Positions 19,201 through 29,454 of a DNA stretch of 64,000 bases are shown here, piece by piece. Numbering within the stretch: the first letter of the stretch is position 1; the number at the start of each line of letters is the position of its first letter. The notes under the pieces were generated by a model, which saw nothing but the letters and a program-made list of their open reading frames with translations, was not told where the DNA came from and did not search any database. The DNA lies in contig NZ_JAGINQ010000012.1 in the NCBI RefSeq assembly GCF_017876165.1, positions 1 through 64,000 on the forward strand, read 5' to 3'. Both the position numbers and the translations under genes were made by a program. Origin of the DNA: Azospirillum soli (GTDB lineage Bacteria; Pseudomonadota; Alphaproteobacteria; Azospirillales; Azospirillaceae).

Positions 19201-22200
19201 CGATCGATCTGGTCGGGCGCTTCACGCCGGACATGCTGGCGGTCGAGGACGGCGGGCTGGTGGCGAAGGGCGCGGCGATCACGGTGACCGGTCCAGACGC
19301 GGTCCTGTCGCCCACCGACCGGACGGCCGCCACCGGCACGACGACCGCCGCCGACGACACGATCACCGGCAGCGCCCCCGATCTGGCGAGCGCCAGCATC
19401 GACGCCTCCGACGGCGAGGACCGGCTGGTGGTGACCGGCGGCGGCACGCTGGTGCTCGGCAGCGCCATCACCGGCATCGAGGAGCTGGAACTCGCCGGGG
19501 CGGCGACGGTGACGGCGACCGCCGCCACCGGCCTGAAGAGGGTCGCCGGCAGCGGCGGCGCTGACACGCTGACGGTGGGGGCGCTGGCCTCGCTGGACGC
19601 GGGCGCCGGGGCGGACACGATCCGCGTCGAGGGCGACGTGGTCACCGGGGCGTTTGAGGGCGGCGACGGGGCGGACACGCTGGTCGTGGCGGCGCGCGTC
19701 CTGGAGGCGACGGCGACCGGTTTCGAAACCATTCGGCTGGCGGACGGCGGCGATCACGCGCTGACCCTGACCGCGGCGCAGACGGCGGGGCTGACGGCGC
19801 TGATCGGCGGCGACGGCTACGACGCCCTGACCCTGGCCGGCGACGGGACGTTCGACCTCGGCCATGCCTCCGGTCTGGAACGGCTGCTGGTCAACGGCCG
19901 TTCGGTCGCCGTCACGCTGGGTTCCGACACCGACCCGGCGGCCGACCCGCTGTCCGTCTTCCTCACCGGCACCGAGCGGGGCTCGTTCGACGGCTCGCGC
20001 TCCCGGCAGGCGCTTGTGGTCGAGGCCGACAGCGGCGCGCTCGCCGTGGACGGCGGCAGCGGCAACGACACCCTGCACGCCGATGATGGGGACACCGTCC
20101 GGGGCGGCGACGGCGACGACCACATCCACTTCGACGGAGGCAGCGCCATCGTCAGCGGCGGCGCCGGGGCGGACCGCTTCGTTCTCGACCGGGCCGGCAA
20201 CCTGCGCATCACGGACTTCGCGATCGGCGACCGGATCGGTATTTCCGGGATGGAATACATCCGCAACGGCAGCGGCGACCCAAGCCGGCCGGGAGAGGTC
20301 GTGGTGACGGCGGCCGGCAGCTCCACGACGCTGACGTTCGGGGCGACCGACGGCGGCCCCAACCGCACGGTCACGCTGGACGGGATCTACGACGCCTCCT
20401 TCTTCAGCGTGGATTCCAGCGGCGTGACGATGGCGCGGACCCACTCGCTCTACTCGGTCTCCGTGTCGCCGGCCCGGCGGATCGAGGGCGATGCCGCCAA
20501 CACCGTCACGGTCACGTTATCGCGCGGCGGCGATCTCTCGACCAGCGGCCGCGTGAGCTACAACGTGTCCGGGAGCGGCTACTTCAATAGCAACGGGGCG
20601 TTCAGCGGCACCGTCTTCTTCGATCCGTGGCAATGGGCGAAGGCGGTCACCCTGACGGTTGCCGACAATACCGAGAACGACGGAAGCCGCAGCTACCGCG
20701 CGACCATCTTCGAGCCGAGCGGCGGCGTGGTCGTGGGGGGTGAGGCCATCGGGACCATCCTCGACGACGACGTGCCGGCGGTCACCCGGACGCTGACAGT
20801 GACGGCGGAGCAGCTGACGGGCAGCGTCGGCCACACCTTCGTCACCACCGCCACGGCCCTGGCCGGCGACGTCATCGACGCGGCCGGCGGGCGGTTCCGG
20901 CTGGAGGGCGGCGGGACCTTCAACTTCGGCGGCGTCACCGACGCCAACGCCATCGACGCCAACGGCGAACGGGTTCGCATCGTCCTCGGCGCCGCCACGG
21001 CGATGGAGCAGAACACGCTCGACCTCAGCGGGATCGGCGCCGGGGTGGACATCGACGGCTCGGCCTCGGCCCGCGCCCTGCGCCTGTCGGGCGGAACCGG
21101 CGAGGACACGCTGCGTGGCGGCGCCGGCGCCGATACCCTGTCCGGCGGTGATGGGCGCGACGTCTACCGGTTCGCGGCCTCGGGCAACGGCATCGACGTG
21201 ATCGACCTCGACGGGGGCGACCGTGTCGAGGTGGACGGCCTGACCGCCTTCACCGTGCTGGCGCAGACCGGCAACGGCGGCTCCCTGGGGCGCGGCGAGG
21301 TGCAACTCGCCACGCCCGCCAACGGCCGGACGCGGCTGCAAATCGGCACCGACGGCATCGCCGGTGCCGACATCGCGGTCGATCTGCCGGACGGGTTCGC
21401 CCCGGCGCGGCTGGTGGTGCGCGACGGCAGGCTGGAGGCCGTGGGGGCGGAGGTCACGGTGACGGGACCGGACGCCGTGGTCTCGACCACCGCGAGCACC
21501 GCCGCGACCGGCTCGACCACCGGGGTGGGCGACACCATCACCGGCAGCGCGGCCGATCTGGCCAGCGCCAGCATCGACGGCGGCGTGGGCAGCGACACGC
21601 TGGTCGTCACGGGCGGCGGGGACGTCGACTTGACCGGCCGCGTGACGAACGTGGAAACCCTCCTTCTGGCTGACGCGACTGCGGTGACGCTCACCGACCG
21701 GTCCCCGTCCATGCACTTTGTTGGCAGCGATGGCGCCGACAGCTTCACGGTGGGGGCGGTGCTGTCCCTGGCGGCCGGCCTGGGCAACGACACGGTGCGC
21801 GCGCAGGGGGCCGGAACGGTGACGGGCGCCTTCGACGGTGGCGACGGCATTGACACCCTGGTCGTGGAGAGCGACGTCTTCTCTGGAAGCCTCACCGGGT
21901 TCGAGGCCATCGTGCTGGCCGATGGCGGCGACCGGATGGTGCATCTTCCGGCCGGCTTCGACGTCGCGGCGGCGGCGGTCACCGGCGGGAACGGCGCGGA
22001 CACGCTCAGTCTCAAGGCCGGAACGTACGATCTTTCGACCGTAACCGGTGTGGAAACCATCGCGGCCGAGGGCGGCGGGCACTTTCGGATCGCTGGCGGC
22101 GGGCAGGTGGCGAGCTACGCTCTCACCGATGCCGACTCCGTGGTGCTGGACGCCTCCGCAAGCCAACAGGACATCAGCGTGGTCCTGGGCGCAGGCAACG

Positions 22201-22975
22201 ACTCCATCGTGGGCGGCGCCGGGAACGACCGTTACGAACTGGGCGGTGGCGCGGACACGGTGACGGGCGGGGACGGCAACGACGACTTCATCATCGGTGC
22301 CGGCAGCAAGCTGCTGTCTAGCGGCGCCGGCGACGACCGCTTCGTCTTTTCGTCCGGAAGCGGCCTCGCCGGCCACGCGGCGCGGATCAAGGACCTGGGC
22401 AACGGCGACCAGCTCGTGCTGGGGGCGCAGAGCATCGCCAGCGGCGACGGCCGTTCGGTGGGGTATCAGGCGGCGGAGGTCAGCCATTCCGGGGGCATTA
22501 CGACCCTGCACCTCGGGCTGGACCACACGGCCGGCAGCGACTACACGCTCGTGCTGGACGGCACCATCGGCGTGGAAAACCTGGCCCTGGCGTCCGGTAC
22601 GCTGACAGTGACGGGGCTGGTGCCGCGCCTCTCGGTCGCGGTTGATCCGCAGAACCGGAGCGAGGGGACGACCGGCGGCGCCACCTTCACGGTGACCGTG
22701 ACGCGTGGCGGCGTGCTGACGGGGCCGGTGACCGTCGACTACGCCATCGCCGGTTCGGGTGCCAACCCCGCCACCCTGTCCGACTTCGCCGCAGGCACGG
22801 CGCTCTCCGGCACCGTGAGTTTCGCCGATGGCGAAACGACCAAGACGTTCAGCATCACGGCTGCTGACGATTCCGTCCACAAGGGCAATCGGGCGTTCAC
22901 GGTCACGCTGAGCAACGCTTCGGCCGGGATCATCGACCTTGCCACCGCCACGGCCTCCATCATCGAGGATGACCC
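16284..22975 (+). repeat. Three direct in-frame ~2.2-kb module repeats inside the RTX gene
   Basis: Copies at about 16284-18608, 18609-20780 and 20781-22975 encode the three homologous modules. They share the phrases FVxxATALAGDxID, RDVYRFAASGNGID and ITGPDAV/VTGPDAV-like segments in the same order. Copies 2 and 3 are closer to each other than to copy 1, which lacks the YRFAASGNGID phrase (it has IEYAATDNGVD). Modules differ in length, so this is old duplication with divergence, not a recent one. Confidence 0.85.
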
Positions 22976-24257
22976 GGCCCCCCAGCAGCCCGGCAGCGGT
23001 GGGGGTGATTCCGGCGGCTCCGGTGGGGGCGACTCCAATGGCGGCCCGGTGATCGGGGACGGCGGAACGGTGCCGCTGGACGGCGGCGGCGGGCTTTCGG
23101 CCACGCTGCCAGCCGGGGTGCGGCTCGATACCGGCGGATCCGGAACCCCACAGACCGCCGACGCGGCGGCGGCCGAACTGGGGGCGGCGGTTTCCGGCAT
23201 TGCGGCGGACGCAGCGGAACGTGACGCCCTGAACCGGTCCATCGCGGACTACGCGGCCTCCCGTGGCGCGGGGGCCACCGTCACCGTGCGCACCGTGACT
23301 CCGGCGATCTCTGGAAGCGCCTCGATGGACCCCATCGTCATCTCTGGTCCGGCCGATGGCGGTGAGGGCGTGGCTCTCGTGATCGACGCCCGCAACCTGC
23401 CTCCGGGCACGGTCCTCCAGCTCGACCGCGTCGGCTTCGCGGTGGTGGCGGGGCCGGTACGCGTGGTCGGCGGCGACGGTTCGCAGATGGCCACCGGCGA
23501 CGGCGCGGGGCAGATCATGGTGCTGGGGGCCGACGATGACACGCTGCACGGCGGCGGCGGTGACGACTTCGTCGGTTCCAAGACCGGCAACGACGTGCTG
23601 TACGGCGACGAGGGCAACGACACTGTCCAGGGCGGCGAGGACAATGACCTGCTGTTCGGCAACACCGGCGCCGATGTGCTGCTCGGCAACACGGGGGCGG
23701 ACACCCTGTACGGTGGGCGTGACAACGACACGCTGTATGGCGGCAGGGACGATGACGCGCTGTTCGGTGACGACGGCAGCGATGTTTTGAATGGCGACGT
23801 GGGTAACGATGCACTGGCGGGCGGTAGCGGCGCCGACCGGCTGTTCGGCAACACCGGCCATGACCTTTTGTTCGGCAACATAGGGGGCGACACGCTGCAC
23901 GGCGGGATGGGCAACGACACGCTCTACAGCGGGCGCGACGACGACCGGCTGTTCGGCGACCTGGGCGATGACTGGCTGTTCGGCGACCTGGGCAACGACA
24001 CCCTGACCGGCGGTGCGGGAGCGGACGTGTTCGTCTTTGGGCAGCGCTTCGCCGAGGGGCTCGGCGACGGCCACGACGTGATCACCGACTTCTCGGCGGC
24101 GGAAGGCGACCGGATCCAGCTGAGGGGTGGGCTGATCTACACGCTCGCTGCCAACGGTGCCGGCGAGGCGGTAATCGTGTTTTCGAACGGCGGCGATCTG
24201 ACGCTTGTCGGAGTGCGGAAGGAGCACATGCAGGAGGGCTGGTTTATGGCCGGATAA
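16284..24257 (+). CDS. Giant RTX/Calx-beta calcium-binding exoprotein (type I secretion substrate-like)
   Basis: Predicted secreted protein of 2657 residues. Three tandem modules (about 1-775, 776-1499, 1500-2230) each begin with RTLT.xPE.L-like sequence, FVxxxxxLxGDxID and a GGxFxLxGxGxF element. Each continues through scattered RTX-type GGxGxDxL turns and ends in a Calx-beta domain closing with ILDDD or IIEDD (about 657-775, 1385-1497, 2117-2228). A glycine/serine linker (GGGDSGGSGGGDSNGG) and a unique domain (about 2260-2410) follow, then a dense array of about 18 nonapeptide repeats (about 2414-2580: GGRDNDTLYGG, LFGDLGDDWLFGD) and a short FSAAEGDRIQL-type tail. There is no N-terminal signal peptide and the array is C-terminal, as in type I substrates. 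No HlyB/HlyD/TolC genes are nearby. ATG 16284 has GGAG at the right distance; a longer in-frame start is unlikely. Probably an adhesin or surface/biofilm protein; no enzymatic domain is recognised. Confidence 0.9.
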   Translation: MAIRTLTSAPETLTGAGDTFVSTPENLVGDVIDVNGGGFTLDGMGTFDLTNVSRIGTLSLNDTAAVGRVTVTLGPNSGRSGGILRVWPPGYAASLMLDGSAALDRLALRGGRGADSLVGGQGDDSLEGGNGDDTMRGGPGNDYISCYGADVIEYAATDNGVDTVELAPGARIVVDGFSALTVLEDSGTGTGLLAGQVQVGAYDGQTGTTKLYIGTDAQAGAEIEIIINGELTPRMLKSAGGGLTISGAEISITGPDAVVNGSTAVNATGSTGLADDTITGDADLLDSASIDGGGGSDELVVTGTGTADLTGNLAGVEMIRLQGAANVTMADSSEFQWVRGSDGDDVLSFALVAELDAGDGDDTVRAVRPTWASSDAEAAVGGVFKGGAGFDTLVVATARFSGTVSGFEAIELADGGDRRVALDSAFLDGTRTLTGGDGNDTVDFRDGGSVLLAGITGVETVTGRGGTYTVAAGGINGTAATTYSISRTDYANEAVVLDGSANRGAMTVLTGQGADRLTGGSGDDVFRSGTGQDTLSGGAGNDTFYLEGGEKLVTGGAGSDTFVLDEDLDLRGYTTRITDLGNGDRFRIGNGAVRNGAGVAVEAGAVEVSTENGVTRLHIGKDSIPGADAIIEFTGTATAANFVRNGDTLEVVGLLPTFSVAMTPAQVTEGDAGSNSFTVTVTRGTDLSGTASVSYRVVGSGGKPAGSEDFIAGAPLTATLTFADGEATKTVTLTVADDARHEGNETFVVQLLSPSPGVIVVGEASATILDDDPAGTTRTLTEAPETLAGSASDTFVAAATALAGDSIDAGGGAFALQGGGIFDFSRVTNVGSISGDGAGRTVVLGAGTVPAGARLDVRDVAGPLALDGSAAAGVLSVTGGAGGDTLRGGAGNDTLDGGGGRDVYRFAASGNGIDLLSFGGDRLEVDGLTTLTLLAQTGTGGTLTRGEVQLGVSDGTRTRLFIGTDATPGADITIDLVGRFTPDMLAVEDGGLVAKGAAITVTGPDAVLSPTDRTAATGTTTAADDTITGSAPDLASASIDASDGEDRLVVTGGGTLVLGSAITGIEELELAGAATVTATAATGLKRVAGSGGADTLTVGALASLDAGAGADTIRVEGDVVTGAFEGGDGADTLVVAARVLEATATGFETIRLADGGDHALTLTAAQTAGLTALIGGDGYDALTLAGDGTFDLGHASGLERLLVNGRSVAVTLGSDTDPAADPLSVFLTGTERGSFDGSRSRQALVVEADSGALAVDGGSGNDTLHADDGDTVRGGDGDDHIHFDGGSAIVSGGAGADRFVLDRAGNLRITDFAIGDRIGISGMEYIRNGSGDPSRPGEVVVTAAGSSTTLTFGATDGGPNRTVTLDGIYDASFFSVDSSGVTMARTHSLYSVSVSPARRIEGDAANTVTVTLSRGGDLSTSGRVSYNVSGSGYFNSNGAFSGTVFFDPWQWAKAVTLTVADNTENDGSRSYRATIFEPSGGVVVGGEAIGTILDDDVPAVTRTLTVTAEQLTGSVGHTFVTTATALAGDVIDAAGGRFRLEGGGTFNFGGVTDANAIDANGERVRIVLGAATAMEQNTLDLSGIGAGVDIDGSASARALRLSGGTGEDTLRGGAGADTLSGGDGRDVYRFAASGNGIDVIDLDGGDRVEVDGLTAFTVLAQTGNGGSLGRGEVQLATPANGRTRLQIGTDGIAGADIAVDLPDGFAPARLVVRDGRLEAVGAEVTVTGPDAVVSTTASTAATGSTTGVGDTITGSAADLASASIDGGVGSDTLVVTGGGDVDLTGRVTNVETLLLADATAVTLTDRSPSMHFVGSDGADSFTVGAVLSLAAGLGNDTVRAQGAGTVTGAFDGGDGIDTLVVESDVFSGSLTGFEAIVLADGGDRMVHLPAGFDVAAAAVTGGNGADTLSLKAGTYDLSTVTGVETIAAEGGGHFRIAGGGQVASYALTDADSVVLDASASQQDISVVLGAGNDSIVGGAGNDRYELGGGADTVTGGDGNDDFIIGAGSKLLSSGAGDDRFVFSSGSGLAGHAARIKDLGNGDQLVLGAQSIASGDGRSVGYQAAEVSHSGGITTLHLGLDHTAGSDYTLVLDGTIGVENLALASGTLTVTGLVPRLSVAVDPQNRSEGTTGGATFTVTVTRGGVLTGPVTVDYAIAGSGANPATLSDFAAGTALSGTVSFADGETTKTFSITAADDSVHKGNRAFTVTLSNASAGIIDLATATASIIEDDPAPQQPGSGGGDSGGSGGGDSNGGPVIGDGGTVPLDGGGGLSATLPAGVRLDTGGSGTPQTADAAAAELGAAVSGIAADAAERDALNRSIADYAASRGAGATVTVRTVTPAISGSASMDPIVISGPADGGEGVALVIDARNLPPGTVLQLDRVGFAVVAGPVRVVGGDGSQMATGDGAGQIMVLGADDDTLHGGGGDDFVGSKTGNDVLYGDEGNDTVQGGEDNDLLFGNTGADVLLGNTGADTLYGGRDNDTLYGGRDDDALFGDDGSDVLNGDVGNDALAGGSGADRLFGNTGHDLLFGNIGGDTLHGGMGNDTLYSGRDDDRLFGDLGDDWLFGDLGNDTLTGGAGADVFVFGQRFAEGLGDGHDVITDFSAAEGDRIQLRGGLIYTLAANGAGEAVIVFSNGGDLTLVGVRKEHMQEGWFMAG

Positions 24258-24502
24258 GGAGTTGGGCACCGGCTCTGGACGACACCGAACCGATCTCGTG
24301 CGGCTCACGCCGCACCTGACTCGCGCCCAGCGCGCCCCTGTGGAGATGATCCAGCGGCCCGTCTTCGAGACTTTGCCAACGGCCGCGAGAGGTGGGTGTG
24401 CTTCGTGCGGCAGCGTTGTGCGGCTGTTCCACACAAGCCCGGCATTGCGGGGCGTGGCGCCACCTGTAAAACTATAGCACTGCTGATTTTTTTGGGAAAA
24501 GT

Positions 24503-24576
24503 TGGTTGGGGGACTAGGATTCGAACCTAGGCTGGCGGAGTCAGAGTCCGCTGTCCTACCGCTAGACGATCCCCCA
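24503..24576 (-). tRNA. tRNA-Gln (anticodon CTG)
   Basis: On the minus strand a 74-nt cloverleaf is visible. It has a TGGGGGA/TCCCCCA acceptor stem and a D-arm with AGCGGTAGGAC. The anticodon stem GCGGA/TCCGC encloses the loop CTCTGAC (anticodon CTG, reading CAG). The T-arm is CTAGG-TTCGAAT-CCTAG, and the 3' CCA is encoded. All stems pair perfectly. Confidence 0.95.
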
Positions 24577-24763
24577 AGACCATCGCCGGGGCGGTCACTC
24601 GCCGCGTCCCGTCGTGGGCCGCCCTTTTATCAAAGGGTTTGGGGCTTGTATAGCTTTTTTTGCGGATCGGGACCTTGGGACGATCCCCATCGCCGTTAGT
24701 AGGGTTTCGCGCTGTTATGAAACCGGGTTAAGATGCCCCTCTTCAGCGCGGCGGGGAGGGTAC

Positions 24764-25780
24764 GTGGACTTACAGGTGCACAGCGAGCGACAGAACGACA
24801 CCGGACGGTTGCGTTCGTCGGCGCCCGCTCGTCCCGTGTTCGCTGCGCTCGATCTTGGCACCAACAACTGCCGCCTCCTGATCGCGAAGGCCATTCCCGG
24901 CGGATTCCGTGTCATTGACGCCTTTTCCCGCATCGTCCGGCTGGGCGAGGGGCTGACCCGCAACGACCGCCTGTCCGACTCGGCGATGGAGCGCACCATC
25001 GCCGCGCTCAGGATCTGCGGCGCGAAGATCGAGCGGCGCGGCGTCACCGCTGCCCGCGCCGTGGCGACGGAGGCCTGCCGCCGCGCCCGGAACTGCAACG
25101 AGTTCATCGACACGGTCGAACGCGAAACCGGCATCGCCATCGAAATCATCTCCAGCCAGGAGGAAGGGCGCCTCGCGCTGGCCGGCTGCGCCTCGCTGCT
25201 CGACCCACAGGTTCCCTACGCGGTGGTGTTCGACATCGGCGGCGGCTCGACGGAACTGATGTGGCTGGCGCTGGAACCCGGTCGGCCGCCGCGCATCCTC
25301 GACCAGACCTCGATCCGCTGTGGCGTCATCGGCTTGACCGAGCAGTTCGGCGGCCCGCACGTCACGTCGGCCATGTACGCCGGCATGTTGGAGGCCGTGT
25401 CCTCCGCCATCGCCCCGTTCGAGGCGCGCAACCGCATCCGCGAACGGGTGGGGGCGGGAAAGGTGCAGATGCTGGGCACCTCAGGCACGGTGACGACGCT
25501 CGCCGGGGTGCATCTGGGCCTGTGCCGTTACGACCGGCGGGCGGTGGACGGCAGTTTTTTGCGCACTGATCACGCCCGCGCCGTCATAAACCGGCTCGTG
25601 ACGCTGGACTTCGACGGCCGGGCGCGGCATCCCTGCATCGGGCAGGACCGTGCCGATCTGGTGGTCGCCGGCTGCGCGGTGCTGGAAGCGCTCTGCGACT
25701 GTTGGCCGGTGGAGCGGCTGCGCATCGCCGATCGCGGCCTGCGCGAAGGGATTCTGGTCGAGCTGATCGGATCGAACTGA
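24764..25780 (+). CDS. Ppx/GppA-family exopolyphosphatase / pppGpp phosphohydrolase
   Basis: A cytoplasmic 338-residue protein of the ASKHA fold. The first phosphate loop is FAALDLGTNNCRLL (about 24-37), a second glycine motif is VVFDIGGGSTEL, and LGTSGTVTTLAGV forms the third. The GTG at 24764 is preferred because GGGGAGGG ends 4 bases before it; an upstream ATG would add a 50-residue non-homologous leader. The protein lacks the long C-terminal domain of E. coli Ppx, like other short alphaproteobacterial versions. It is followed 34 bases later by rlmE, a conserved order in related bacteria. Polyphosphate or pppGpp is the likely substrate; the sequence does not decide between them. Confidence 0.9.
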   Translation: MDLQVHSERQNDTGRLRSSAPARPVFAALDLGTNNCRLLIAKAIPGGFRVIDAFSRIVRLGEGLTRNDRLSDSAMERTIAALRICGAKIERRGVTAARAVATEACRRARNCNEFIDTVERETGIAIEIISSQEEGRLALAGCASLLDPQVPYAVVFDIGGGSTELMWLALEPGRPPRILDQTSIRCGVIGLTEQFGGPHVTSAMYAGMLEAVSSAIAPFEARNRIRERVGAGKVQMLGTSGTVTTLAGVHLGLCRYDRRAVDGSFLRTDHARAVINRLVTLDFDGRARHPCIGQDRADLVVAGCAVLEALCDCWPVERLRIADRGLREGILVELIGSN

Positions 25781-25814
25781 TCGGCCCGGCGCTGTATTAA
25801 GGACTTGTGAGATC

Positions 25815-26525
25815 ATGGTTGGAAAGACCCCGTCCTCTTCGAAGCCGGGCGGACGCCAAGCAACCGTTCGTGTGAAGACGAAGGCGAAGCGCTCGACCTC
25901 CTCGGCGCGCTGGCTGGAGCGGCACCTCAACGACCCCTACGTGCACGAGGCGACGAAGCGCGGCTACCGTTCGCGCGCCGCGTTCAAGCTGCTGCAGCTC
26001 GACGAGAAGTTCCGCCTGCTCGGCCCCGGCAAGCGGGTGGTGGACCTGGGTGCCGCGCCCGGCGGCTGGACGCAGATCGCCGTGGACAAGGTGCAGACCT
26101 CCAAGGACAACTGGAAGGTCGTCGGTCTCGACATCCTGCCCATGGACCCGGTCCCCGGCGCCATCACCATGCAGGCCGACTTCCTGGAGGAGGGCGCCGC
26201 CGACCGCCTGAAGGAAGCGCTGGGCGGATCCGCCGACATCGTGCTGAGCGACATGGCCGCCCCCACCACCGGCCATCAGGCGACCGACCATTTGCGCATC
26301 ATGGCGCTGGCCGAGGCCGCCTACGACTTCGCGGAGGAGGTTCTGGCCCCCGGCGGCGCCTTCGTGGCGAAGTTGTTCCAGGGCGGTGCCGAAAAGTCCC
26401 TTCTGGAGCGGCTGAAGCGCGATTTCACGGCGGTTCGCCATGCCAAGCCGCCGGCCAGCCGGGCGGAATCCTCCGAGACGTATGTCGTCGCCATCGGTTT
26501 CCGTGGCGGAAACGTGAACGACTAA
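25815..26525 (+). CDS. rlmE: 23S rRNA (uridine-2'-O)-methyltransferase RlmE (FtsJ/RrmJ)
   Basis: A 236-residue SAM-dependent enzyme that 2'-O-methylates the A-loop uridine of 23S rRNA in the large subunit. The K-D-K-E catalytic set is recognisable: Lys in RSRAAFKLLQLDEKF, SAM loop VVDLGAAPGGWTQ, Asp in LSDMAAPTTGHQ, Lys in FVAKLFQGG and Glu in ASRAESSETYVV. A basic N-terminal extension (about 1-45) is common in alphaproteobacteria. It lies in the ppx-rlmE-guaB string and ends 6 bases before a strong hairpin. Confidence 0.95.
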   Translation: MVGKTPSSSKPGGRQATVRVKTKAKRSTSSARWLERHLNDPYVHEATKRGYRSRAAFKLLQLDEKFRLLGPGKRVVDLGAAPGGWTQIAVDKVQTSKDNWKVVGLDILPMDPVPGAITMQADFLEEGAADRLKEALGGSADIVLSDMAAPTTGHQATDHLRIMALAEAAYDFAEEVLAPGGAFVAKLFQGGAEKSLLERLKRDFTAVRHAKPPASRAESSETYVVAIGFRGGNVND

Positions 26526-26531
26526 AGGTTG

Positions 26532-28179
<1,648 letters not shown>

Positions 28180-28191
28180 AATTATCGGTTT

Positions 28192-28252
28192 CCAAAGGCC
28201 TTCCGGCCTTTGGTAGGGAGCGCGAGGGACAACGTCCCTCGCGTTTTATTTT
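28192..28252. terminator. Double-hairpin Rho-independent terminator of guaB
   Basis: The first hairpin is CCAAAGGCC-TTCC-GGCCTTTGG (28192-28213). The second is CGCGAGGGAC-AAC-GTCCCTCGCG (28221-28243), followed by TTTTATTTT. The T-run overlaps the last codons of the convergent methyltransferase gene, so one element probably ends transcription from guaB. Confidence 0.9.
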
Positions 28253-29007
28253 GTAGCGCCGAAATAGCTGAACAGCGCCACGCTCGCCGCCACCGTGGCG
28301 TTCAGCGATTCCACCACCCCCGTGGTCGGGATGGATAGCCGCCGCACCGGCAGGTCGTCCGGCACGCCTTGCCCCTCTTCGCCCAGCACCAGCCGCACGT
28401 CGCGCGGCCAGTCGAAGGCGGTCAAATTCTCGCCGCCCGCGTCCAGCGCGACCATCAGCCCAGCCGCGCCCCGCACATCCGTCCACCGCCCGCCACGCAG
28501 CAATGTCAGCTCAAACTGGGCGTTGGACGCGGCCCGCAGGCATTTCGGGTGAAAAGGATGGGCGGCCCCTTCCAACAAAACCACCCGCTTGGCCCCAAAA
28601 GCGGCGGCGCTGCGCAGCAAGGCGCCCAGGTTGTTCGGATCGCCCAACGCGCAGACCAGTTCCAACCCCATGGGCGGCTGCGAAAGGTCGAGAAGCGGCA
28701 TCTCCGGCACCGTGCCGACCAGCAGCGGAAAGCCCGTTCCCGACGCGTCCAGAACGCGGAACAGCGCGGGCGCCAACTGCACCACCTCCACCCCGGCGGG
28801 CAGGGCCCACCGTTCGACCTGCGCGGGGTCGGTGACCAGCACGGTGGAGAAGCGTTGCGGATGCTTCGCCAGCGCCTCCGGCACGGTCTTCAGCCCAGCG
28901 AGCAGGAACTTGCCGGCCTTCTTCAGGCCACGGCTTTCCAGCAGAGACTCCCACAGTTTGAATTGCGGGTTCTGCGGGCTTTCGATCAGACGCGGCGGGC
29001 GGGTCAT
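28246..29007 (-). CDS. TrmH/SpoU-family RNA 2'-O-methyltransferase
   Basis: A 253-residue SPOUT-fold enzyme predicted to 2'-O-methylate a ribose in rRNA or tRNA. An N-terminal substrate-binding region (about 1-95; IESPQNPQFKLWESLLESRGLKK) precedes the catalytic domain. Motif 1 is DPNNLGALLRSAAAFGA, motif 2 LVLGEEGQGVP and motif 3 IPTTGVVESLNATVAASVALF. The ATG at 29007 starts just before the conserved N-terminal segment; a longer in-frame start adds 25 unconserved residues. It converges on guaB. The exact target nucleotide is not predictable. Confidence 0.88.
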   Translation of the reverse strand: MTRPPRLIESPQNPQFKLWESLLESRGLKKAGKFLLAGLKTVPEALAKHPQRFSTVLVTDPAQVERWALPAGVEVVQLAPALFRVLDASGTGFPLLVGTVPEMPLLDLSQPPMGLELVCALGDPNNLGALLRSAAAFGAKRVVLLEGAAHPFHPKCLRAASNAQFELTLLRGGRWTDVRGAAGLMVALDAGGENLTAFDWPRDVRLVLGEEGQGVPDDLPVRRLSIPTTGVVESLNATVAASVALFSYFGATK

Positions 29008-29129
29008 ACGGCGCTCATTTCCTATGCACGGCCCAGACCTTAGAGCGGACGTCCCACGCCCGCGCAAGACAATTCCCAGCAAAGGCCGCGCTTGCTACCA
29101 TCGCGAGACCGATGTACGGGAGAAAATCC

Positions 29130-29378
29130 ATGCTCGCTCTGCGCCCCAACTGCGAATGCTGTGACCGCGACCTGCCGCCGGACTCTCGCGACGCCTTCAT
29201 CTGCTCGTTCGAGTGCACCTTTTGTGGCGACTGCAAAGACAAGCAGCGCGGCGGTATCTGCCCGAACTGCGGCGGTGAACTGGTCGCCCGCCCGATCCGC
29301 CCCGCCGGGAAGCTCGCCACGTATCCAGCCTCGCTGGAGCGTGTGGTGAAGGGCGGCGGCTGCCCGGCCAGCTTTTAG
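29130..29378 (+). CDS. DUF1272 zinc-ribbon-like small protein
   Basis: An 82-residue cysteine-rich protein. It reads LRPNCECCDRDLPPDS, then ICSFECTFCGDC and ICPNCGGEL, giving four CxxC-type pairs that probably bind zinc; this is the DUF1272 pattern. The ATG at 29130 is preceded by GGGAG. Function is unknown for the family. It is transcribed away from the SpoU gene and converges on the antiporter gene. Confidence 0.85.
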   Translation: MLALRPNCECCDRDLPPDSRDAFICSFECTFCGDCKDKQRGGICPNCGGELVARPIRPAGKLATYPASLERVVKGGGCPASF

Positions 29379-29454
29379 CCGGCCACCTTTTAACCGGGCT
29401 CATTCCGACACCGATCCCGCAGGGACGGGACCGGTTGCGGCAGCAGCCGCCATG

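Noticed and set aside
17334-24434. Very long open frames on the minus strand across the RTX gene (1036 and 1305 codons)
   Set aside because: They have arginine/alanine/histidine-rich, low-complexity translations without domains and simply mirror the GC-rich repeated codons of the RTX gene.
24477-24502. T-run after the tRNA as a terminator
   Set aside because: The run of seven T is on the plus strand, so it reads as A on the tRNA transcript and cannot serve as its terminator.
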